Assembly: GCF_000016425.1 (NCBI RefSeq)
Contig: NC_009380.1
Location: 1,802,144 to 1,866,143 of the forward strand
Direction of reading: 5' to 3'
Source of the DNA: Salinispora tropica CNB-440
Lineage (GTDB): Bacteria; Actinomycetota; Actinomycetes; Mycobacteriales; Micromonosporaceae
Length of the DNA stretch: 64,000 nucleotides
Below are positions 58,731 through 64,000 of this stretch, one piece after another; within the stretch, counting starts at the first letter, position 1, and each line of letters begins with the position of its first letter. The notes under the pieces are model-generated. The model was given only the letters and a program-made list of their open reading frames with translations. It made no database searches and was not told the origin of the DNA. The translations under genes and the position numbers were made by a program.

Positions 58731-59920
58731 CGCTGCTCAGGGGTTAGCTCGGCGGCGGTTGCCACGCCCGAACGCTGGTCGGGAACCCCGGAACCCGGCT
58801 CGTCCTCTGGCGTGTGGTGGATCACCTGCATCAAGCCGTCCAGCGTTACCGTGCCGGCGTAGCGACCCTGCTCGTCGACCACGACCGCTGCGCCGTCGCG
58901 GGAGGCGAGCATCGCGTCCAGGGCGTCGCGAAGCGTCGCCTCCGGCTCGACTGTCGTCACCGCCTGGCCGGCGTCGTCAAGGACGCCCGGGCGAGAGGTC
59001 AGATCGTGGGAACTGACCCAGTGCAGCGGCCGATTGTCGGCGTCGACGGTCAGTGCCGCGGAGCCTTCGGCCTGGTCAAGCTGGCGCTTTGCGCCGTTGG
59101 ACTTGTCCAGCCGGATCAGCGGGACGTCCTCCCAACGGATTGCGTCGACCCGGCGCAGGTCGAGCTGCTTGAGCCGGGCACCGCGGCCGATGAACTGGGC
59201 CACGGTGCTGTCGGCGGGACTCGCCAGCAGGTTTTCCGGGGTGTCGAACTGCCGAATCTTGGACCTCTCCCCGAGGACGGCGATTCGGGTCCCCATCTTG
59301 ATCGCCTCGTCGAAGTCGTGCGTGACGAAGACGATGGTCTTGCGCAACTGTTCCTGCAGGCGGAGGAACTCGTTCTGCAACCGGTCCCGGGTCATCGGGT
59401 CGGTGGCACCGAAGGGCTCGTCCATCAGCATCACCGGCGGATCCGCGGCGAGCGCCCGGGCCACCCCGACGCGCTGCTGCTGCCCGCCGGAGAGTTGGCG
59501 GGGCAGCCGGTTGCGGTAGATGGCCGGATCGAGGCCGACGAGGTGGAGGAGTTCGTCGGCCCGTGCCTCGATCCGCTTGCGGTCCCAGCCGAGCATCTTC
59601 GGCACCAGCCCGACATTGGTGGCGACGCTCATGTGGGGGAAGAGCCCGACCTGCTGAATGACGTAGCCGATCTGCCGGCGCAGGTCGTTGCCGTCCAGCG
59701 CGGTTACGTCGGTGCCGTCGATGAGGATCCGCCCGCTGCTGGGCTCGATCAACCGGTTGATCATTTTCATGGTCGTGGTCTTGCCGCAGCCGGAGGGGCC
59801 GACCAAGACGATGATCTCGCCCTGCTGGATCGTCATCGACATGTTCTCGACGACCGGGGCTTTCTGTCCCCGGTAGAACTTGCTGACCTGCTGCAGATCG
59901 ATCATTACGTCGCGGTTCAT
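58727..59920 (-). CDS. Osmoprotectant ABC transporter ATPase with CBS domains (OpuCA/ProV-like)
   Basis: 397 aa from ATG 59920, overlapping the upstream permease. Walker A LVGPSGCGKTTTMKMINRL, signature RQLSGGQQQRVGVARAL, Walker B PVMLMDEPFGATDPMTRD, His switch VFVTHDFDEAIKMG. The C-terminal tail (about 320-385, VEPEATLRDALDAMLASRDG, VVDEQGRYAGTVTL) is a CBS region, which senses ionic strength or c-di-AMP in OpuA/OpuC homologues. Confidence 0.93.
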   Translation of the reverse strand: MNRDVMIDLQQVSKFYRGQKAPVVENMSMTIQQGEIIVLVGPSGCGKTTTMKMINRLIEPSSGRILIDGTDVTALDGNDLRRQIGYVIQQVGLFPHMSVATNVGLVPKMLGWDRKRIEARADELLHLVGLDPAIYRNRLPRQLSGGQQQRVGVARALAADPPVMLMDEPFGATDPMTRDRLQNEFLRLQEQLRKTIVFVTHDFDEAIKMGTRIAVLGERSKIRQFDTPENLLASPADSTVAQFIGRGARLKQLDLRRVDAIRWEDVPLIRLDKSNGAKRQLDQAEGSAALTVDADNRPLHWVSSHDLTSRPGVLDDAGQAVTTVEPEATLRDALDAMLASRDGAAVVVDEQGRYAGTVTLDGLMQVIHHTPEDEPGSGVPDQRSGVATAAELTPEQR

Positions 59921-60645
59921 TCTCGGCCTCCGAGGGAGGGGGAAGGGACTGCCGTGCTGGGCGTGAGCGCTGGGCGGCGAGCCAGGCGGGGGCGGAACAG
60001 CTTCGGTCGTTGCCCGGCCTGGGTCAGCTTGCCCAGGAGGGCGAGGGCCAGGTCGACGGTGAGGGCCAGAACGATGACGCCGACCGTGCCGACCAGAGCC
60101 TGGTTCAGGGAGTTCACGCCGCCGAGGTTGGACAGGCCGGAGAAGATCTGGTTGCCCAGTCCCGGGCCGCCGACGTAGGCCCCGATCGCGGCGATCCCCA
60201 TCGTCATCTGGGTGGACACTCGAATCCCGGTCAGGATTACCGGCCAGGAGAGTGGGATCTCCACAGTGGCCAGAGACCGGAGTCGGCTCATGCCGATTCC
60301 TCGCGCGGCCTCGGTCAGGGCCGGGTCGATCTCGGTCAGGCCCACGATGGTGTTCCGAAGGATCGGTAGCAGGGCGTACATGGTGAGGGCCACCAGTGTG
60401 GGCGCGTAGCCCAGCCCAAGCGGTGCGATCAGTAGGCCGAGCAGTGCGAATGACGGGATGGTGAGCATGGCCGCGGCCGTACCCGTCGCGATGGCCCGGG
60501 CGCGTGGGTTGCGGTAGGTCCAGAGGGCGATCAAGACGCCGATGACCGTCGCCAGGGCAACGGACATCAGCACAATGGTCGCGTGTTCGAGGGTCTGCGC
60601 GACTAGCAGCTCACGCCGGCTCTGTAGATATTCCAGGAACGTCAT
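59917..60645 (-). CDS. Osmoprotectant ABC transporter permease (OpuCB-like)
   Basis: 242 aa from ATG 60645, behind an AGGAGGTGACAGGTGAC stretch. First gene of the operon. Six TM helices and the EAA-type loop TEAARGIGMSRLRSLATVEIP; GIAAIGAYVGGPGLGNQIF closes the transport domain. Basic tail with no extra domain. Confidence 0.92.
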   Translation of the reverse strand: MTFLEYLQSRRELLVAQTLEHATIVLMSVALATVIGVLIALWTYRNPRARAIATGTAAAMLTIPSFALLGLLIAPLGLGYAPTLVALTMYALLPILRNTIVGLTEIDPALTEAARGIGMSRLRSLATVEIPLSWPVILTGIRVSTQMTMGIAAIGAYVGGPGLGNQIFSGLSNLGGVNSLNQALVGTVGVIVLALTVDLALALLGKLTQAGQRPKLFRPRLARRPALTPSTAVPSPSLGGRE

Positions 60646-61153
60646 GTGTCACCTGTCACCTCCTGCTGTGGCAATCGTGGCCCGTGGATCGAGGAGCGGC
60701 TGGGTGGGCCATAGCGAAAGCGGGTCAGCCATCAGCGAGTGGTGATCGGCCGATGGTGGCAAAGGGGGTCCGACCAGGGGCTGAACCGTTGCTCAGTGCG
60801 TACGGGCCCACGTCGGTTCGAAGCCGCCGTCCTCCCTTGCCTCGTCATATTCGGATCACAATCTTAACTCAACGTCACGTCATCGGCGGATTGCCGGTGT
60901 GGATCAGGCGTTCCGTGGCTGTTCGTTCTACCTCAGACCGCCGGTCGGCAACCGGGCGGCCTCCTCTGAATCAGGTTTACCTTCGGTGACATTGTCGTAC
61001 GCTGCGTGATGGTTTCGCGGTGGGCCACAGGTGGGTACTGCCGTGTCCCAGCCTGATCCCCGAGCGCTTCGTCGGGCACCGAAGCGACCTGTTGGCCCAC
61101 GAGTGGGACAGCGGCCTGCGGCCCGGCGGACGGATTTGGAAGGAGTGGCCGCG
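60646..61153. other. Divergent intergenic region, opuC operon / glf
   Basis: 508 nt. The part near 60840-60890 is AT-richer (CGGATCACAATCTTAACTCA) and probably holds the promoters. The glf frame is open back to 61031, but its RBS (AAGGAGT) fixes the start at 61154. No other gene supported. Confidence 0.5.
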
Positions 61154-62305
61154 ATGAATGTGGACCTGGTGGTCGTCGGTGCCGGGTTGTGTGGCCTGAC
61201 CGTGGCCGAACGGTGCGCCAACCGCCTGGGGATGCGGGTGCTGGTGGTCGAGGCGCGGCGTCACATCGGGGGCAACGCCTACAGCGAACTGGAACCCGAG
61301 ACCGGAATCGAGGTGCACCGCTACGGCGCTCACCTGTTCCATACATCGAACGAATCCGTGTGGGCCTACGCCAACCGGTTCACCCGCTTCACTGACTATG
61401 TCCACCGTGTCTACATCCGGCGTGGCGACGAGATCTTTCCGCTGCCCATCAACCTGGCCACGATCAACCAGTTCACCCGCTCGGCCATGTCCCCGAGCGA
61501 GGCGGCGGCCTGGGTGCGAGACCGCGCTGCGCAGTATCGCGACGGTGACGTCGGCAACCTGGAGCGGAAGGCGATCTCGTTGATCGGGCGGGACCTCTAC
61601 GAGGCGTTTGTCCGTGGATACACGGCCAAACAGTGGGAAGCGGACCCGATGGACCTTCCTGCGGCGGTCATCACCCGACTTCCCGTGCGATACACCTATG
61701 ACAACCGGTACTTCAGCGACACCCACGAGGGACTGCCCGTCGACGGGTACACCCGCTGGTTCGAGCGGATGATCGACAGCGACCGGGTCGAGATCCTGCT
61801 GGGCAACGACTTCCTTGACCGCCAATCAGCGGTCAACAAGCACAACACTGTCGGCCGCGTCGAGGTGGTTTACACCGGTCCGCTCGACCGCTACTTCGAC
61901 CGCGCGGTGGGCGGGCTGACCTGGCGGACCCTGGACTTCGCGTGGGAAATCGTTCCCACCGGCGACTACCAGGGCACAGCCGTGATCAACTACGCCGACC
62001 GTAGCGTCCCCTTTCTGCGGACCATCGAATTCCGGCACTTCCATCCGGAGCGCGACTACCCCCGCGACCGCAGTGTCATCGCCCGGGAGTACTCCCGTCT
62101 CGCCCGCCCCGAGGACGAGCCGTACTATCCGGTCAACTCCACGATGGACCGGCGCATCCTGCGTAGGTACCGGGACCTGGCGCGACAGGAGACTGGAGTG
62201 CACTTCGGCGGCCGGCTCGGGACGTATCGGTATCTCGACATGCACATGGCGATCGCCTCAGCGCTTAGAGTGGTCGACCGGTTGGCCGCCCGACGGACGG
62301 TGTGA
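61154..62305 (+). CDS. glf: UDP-galactopyranose mutase
   Basis: 383 aa from ATG 61154 with GGAAGGAGTGGCCGCG upstream. FAD site VVGAGLCGLTVAERCANRLG, the UGM motif EARRHIGGNAYSE, RYGAHLFHTSNESVWAYANR, PLPINLATINQF, ARG residues in RGYTAKQWEADP and the end LGTYRYLDMHMAIASA. Converts UDP-galactopyranose to UDP-galactofuranose, the donor for galactofuran. It is followed 3 nt later by a galactofuranosyltransferase-like gene. Length matches bacterial Glf. Confidence 0.95.
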   Translation: MNVDLVVVGAGLCGLTVAERCANRLGMRVLVVEARRHIGGNAYSELEPETGIEVHRYGAHLFHTSNESVWAYANRFTRFTDYVHRVYIRRGDEIFPLPINLATINQFTRSAMSPSEAAAWVRDRAAQYRDGDVGNLERKAISLIGRDLYEAFVRGYTAKQWEADPMDLPAAVITRLPVRYTYDNRYFSDTHEGLPVDGYTRWFERMIDSDRVEILLGNDFLDRQSAVNKHNTVGRVEVVYTGPLDRYFDRAVGGLTWRTLDFAWEIVPTGDYQGTAVINYADRSVPFLRTIEFRHFHPERDYPRDRSVIAREYSRLARPEDEPYYPVNSTMDRRILRRYRDLARQETGVHFGGRLGTYRYLDMHMAIASALRVVDRLAARRTV

Positions 62306-62308
62306 ACG

Positions 62309-63277
62309 GTGCGCAATGACGCCGTCGACTCGACCCGTCGGTCGCTGCCGGATGAGGTCTCCGTCGCTGCCCTCGTCGTCACCCACAACAGACGCCACCA
62401 GCTCAGGGCCTGCCTGTCGGCGCTGGGAGCGCAGACGCGCCCGATCGATGAGATCCTGGTGTACGACAACTCCTCGACCGATGGCAGCGTCAGGATGGTG
62501 CGCCGGGACTTCCCCGCCGTCACCGTGGAGAGCAGCCCGCGCAACTCCGGCGGTGCCGGAGGATTCTCCCGCGGGCTCGACATCCTGATCCGCCGTGGGC
62601 ACACGTTCGTCTGGCTGTTGGACGATGACGCCCTGCCGTGCTCCGACGCCCTGGCGCCGCTGCTGCACGCGATGACGTCCACCGGTGGGACCGCGCCCGG
62701 GTTCGTCGCCTCGACGGTCCTGTCGCACGCAGGCGACCCCATCGACAGTCACGTCCCCGCGCGCATCACGGCCGAGGCGAACCAGGGGCTGCCCACGCCG
62801 CCGAACACGTACCCCGCGGCCTACGCCACCTTCGTGGGGGTGTTGGTCAACCTCGCCGTGGCCCGGCGTACGTACCTGCCGATCGCGGACTTCTTCATCT
62901 GGTGGGATGACTACGAGTACACCGCCCGGCTGCAGTCGATCGCCGGCGGTCTCGGCTGCACCGCCAGCGTGGTGCTGCACCCGGACAAGCCGGAGTGGCT
63001 GTCAGACCTTGGCCCGCGGCTGCGCTACGCGGTTCGAAACCGATTGTGGATCATCCATGGCCGCCGGCGTGGGCTGGCCTCACCACATGCCCGACAGCGG
63101 GCGGCCAGCGGTCTGTGGACCGATGTACGGTCGTATGCGCGGTGTGCCCGCCGTAAGGACCAATTCGTGTGGTGGCTCGGTCGTGCCTTGGCCGAGGGCC
63201 TGCTGACCCGTCCCCGGTTGGTCCGACCCGGCGCGAGTCGGACCGACACCCCGACGGCAGGCGGGGGTTCTGGGTGA
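62309..63277 (+). CDS. GT2 galactofuranosyltransferase-like enzyme
   Basis: 322 aa from GTG 62309, 3 nt after glf. GT-A features: AALVVTHNRRHQLRACLSAL, YDNSSTDGSVRM, the SPRNSGGAGGFSRGLDI loop, metal-binding WLLDDDALPC and catalytic-region FFIWWDDYEYTARLQSI. These are the motifs of GlfT1-like galactofuranosyltransferases that use UDP-Galf. Acceptor unknown; the glf coupling supports Galf transfer. Confidence 0.88.
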   Translation: MRNDAVDSTRRSLPDEVSVAALVVTHNRRHQLRACLSALGAQTRPIDEILVYDNSSTDGSVRMVRRDFPAVTVESSPRNSGGAGGFSRGLDILIRRGHTFVWLLDDDALPCSDALAPLLHAMTSTGGTAPGFVASTVLSHAGDPIDSHVPARITAEANQGLPTPPNTYPAAYATFVGVLVNLAVARRTYLPIADFFIWWDDYEYTARLQSIAGGLGCTASVVLHPDKPEWLSDLGPRLRYAVRNRLWIIHGRRRGLASPHARQRAASGLWTDVRSYARCARRKDQFVWWLGRALAEGLLTRPRLVRPGASRTDTPTAGGGSG

Positions 63278-63605
63278 ATCGGGCCGTGCCGTCCGGATTC
63301 GGTCCGCATGGGTGCAAGAACGTTATCTTGTGATCATCATCCTGTGATCTACCCCGTATGCGCAGGTCACGAGGACGTGGGTTGGCGGGGCGCCGGATAA
63401 CGCGAGGTAAGGTTGCATCCCTGCACGCATCCGGTTCGACCCCCGAACCGGTCGGGAGCGCGCGGCCGGTCGGGAGCCGGTGCGGACGCACCGGACGGAC
63501 GCGACTGTGGAGTGACGTGCGCCATGCCCCCCAAGTCGCCGTGTCGTCCTGTCGTCATGCCCGGGTTCGACGAGTTCCGCGACCAGTTGAGTGAGGTGAG
63601 TGGAA
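63278..63605. other. Intergenic, short direct repeat
   Basis: 328 nt between the glycosyltransferase and the GMC oxidoreductase. CCGGTCGGGAGC occurs twice (63448-63459, 63466-63477). No convincing gene: the overlapping small frames have no RBS. Confidence 0.45.
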
Positions 63606-64000
63606 GTGACAACCCAACGTTACGATTACGTCATCGTTGGTGGCGGTTCTGCCGGTAGCGCGCTCGCCGACCGGATCTCCGCCGACCCGGGCAACCGGGT
63701 TCTGGTCCTGGAGGCGGGGCGTCCCGACTACCCGTGGGACGTCTTCATCCACATGCCGGCGGCGCTGCCGTTTCCGATCGGGAGCCGGTTCTACGACTGG
63801 CAGTACAACTCGGAGCCGGAACCGCACATGCACGGGCGGCGCATCTACCACGCCCGGGGCAAGGTACTGGGCGGGTCGAGCAGCATCAACGGGATGATCT
63901 TCCAGCGGGGCAACCCGTTGGACTATGAGCGGTGGGCCGCTGATCCGGGTATGGAGACCTGGGACTTCGCTCACTGTCTGCCGTACTTCAACCGGATGGA
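63606..64000 (+). CDS. GMC oxidoreductase, choline-dehydrogenase-like, 3' truncated by window
   Basis: 131 residues visible from GTG 63606, behind GAGGTGAGTGGAA. FAD fingerprint [33 protein letters not shown], and the GMC signature [19 protein letters not shown], then [15 protein letters not shown]. This start matches BetA and related alcohol dehydrogenases. With an OpuC importer 3 kb away, choline to betaine aldehyde oxidation is plausible but not proven by the visible part. Confidence 0.85.
   Translation, partial: MTTQRYDYVIVGGGSAGSALADRISADPGNRVLVLEAGRPDYPWDVFIHMPAALPFPIGSRFYDWQYNSEPEPHMHGRRIYHARGKVLGGSSSINGMIFQRGNPLDYERWAADPGMETWDFAHCLPYFNRM

Noticed and set aside
63413-63658. Small plus-strand ORF before the GMC oxidoreductase
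   Set aside because: Overlaps the oxidoreductase start in another frame and has no RBS or conserved motif.
1-64000. CRISPR arrays or a complete biosynthetic gene cluster
   Set aside because: No regularly spaced short palindromic repeats and no PKS, NRPS or RiPP core were found; the RCC1 and beta-helix repeats are coding.

Overview
The window is high-GC actinomycete chromosome, most likely from a Micromonosporaceae member (Micromonospora/Salinispora type). The signs are very high GC at third codon positions, many GTG starts, an SsgA-family sporulation protein, an XRE-DUF5753/DUF397 pair, a Spo0M-like protein, F420-dependent enzymes and an IdeR/DmdR-type iron box. Genus is inference; no rRNA is present.

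Region 1 (1-20 kb) is mostly ordinary chromosome. It holds a CapA-type phosphoesterase cut by the window edge, a sortase-anchored RCC1-repeat surface protein, an F420-dependent oxidoreductase, a DivIVA-like protein, an XRE/DUF397 pair, Spo0M, a HelD-type RNA polymerase-associated helicase, a LolA/RseB-like protein divergent from an OmpR-type two-component system, a TPR membrane protein, an AraC regulator, an SDR, an SsgA-like protein and a PGPGW membrane protein.

Region 2 (20.2-28 kb) is a decayed integrative element in tRNA-Val(CAC). The tRNA 3' half reappears, degenerate, at 27806-27847, and a perfect 21-bp direct repeat lies just inside both ends (20341 and 27701). An integrase C-terminal remnant, split regulator remnants and a broken GNAT gene lie inside. 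Also inside are intact cargo: a membrane protein, a PEP-mutase-like enzyme, and an XRE + HD-hydrolase pair divergent from three overlapping small genes.

Region 3 (28-37 kb) starts with a sulfide/persulfide operon (SQR-like flavoprotein, TusE/DsrC-like, DsrE-like, OsmC-like) behind a CsoR/CstR-type palindrome and a DosR-box-like palindrome. Two decayed IS5-family transposases follow, flanking a sortase-anchored metallophosphoesterase whose signal peptide is out of frame. SUKH and DinB genes come next.

Region 4 (37-57 kb) is the most unusual part. Four paralogous secreted right-handed beta-helix proteins are scattered among a PfaD-like oxidoreductase, a lysin-like protein, an MFS exporter and an iron-siderophore uptake/esterase operon with an iron box. 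Each beta-helix gene is preceded by the same roughly 110-nt leader. The leader has a GCTACC/GGTAGC hairpin and a Shine-Dalgarno that can pair with an upstream TTCC segment. The leader plus a truncated 55-codon copy of the secreted-protein N-terminus also sits directly upstream of an asparagine synthetase fused to an F420-0:gamma-glutamyl-ligase-like domain. A diverged copy precedes the MFS gene. I know of no described system of this form; a multicopy cis-regulatory RNA is the best candidate for something new here.

Region 5 (57-64 kb) encodes an OpuC-type glycine betaine/choline ABC importer, UDP-galactopyranose mutase with a galactofuranosyltransferase-like enzyme, and the start of a choline-dehydrogenase-like GMC oxidoreductase, suggesting osmoprotectant uptake and cell-surface glycan synthesis.
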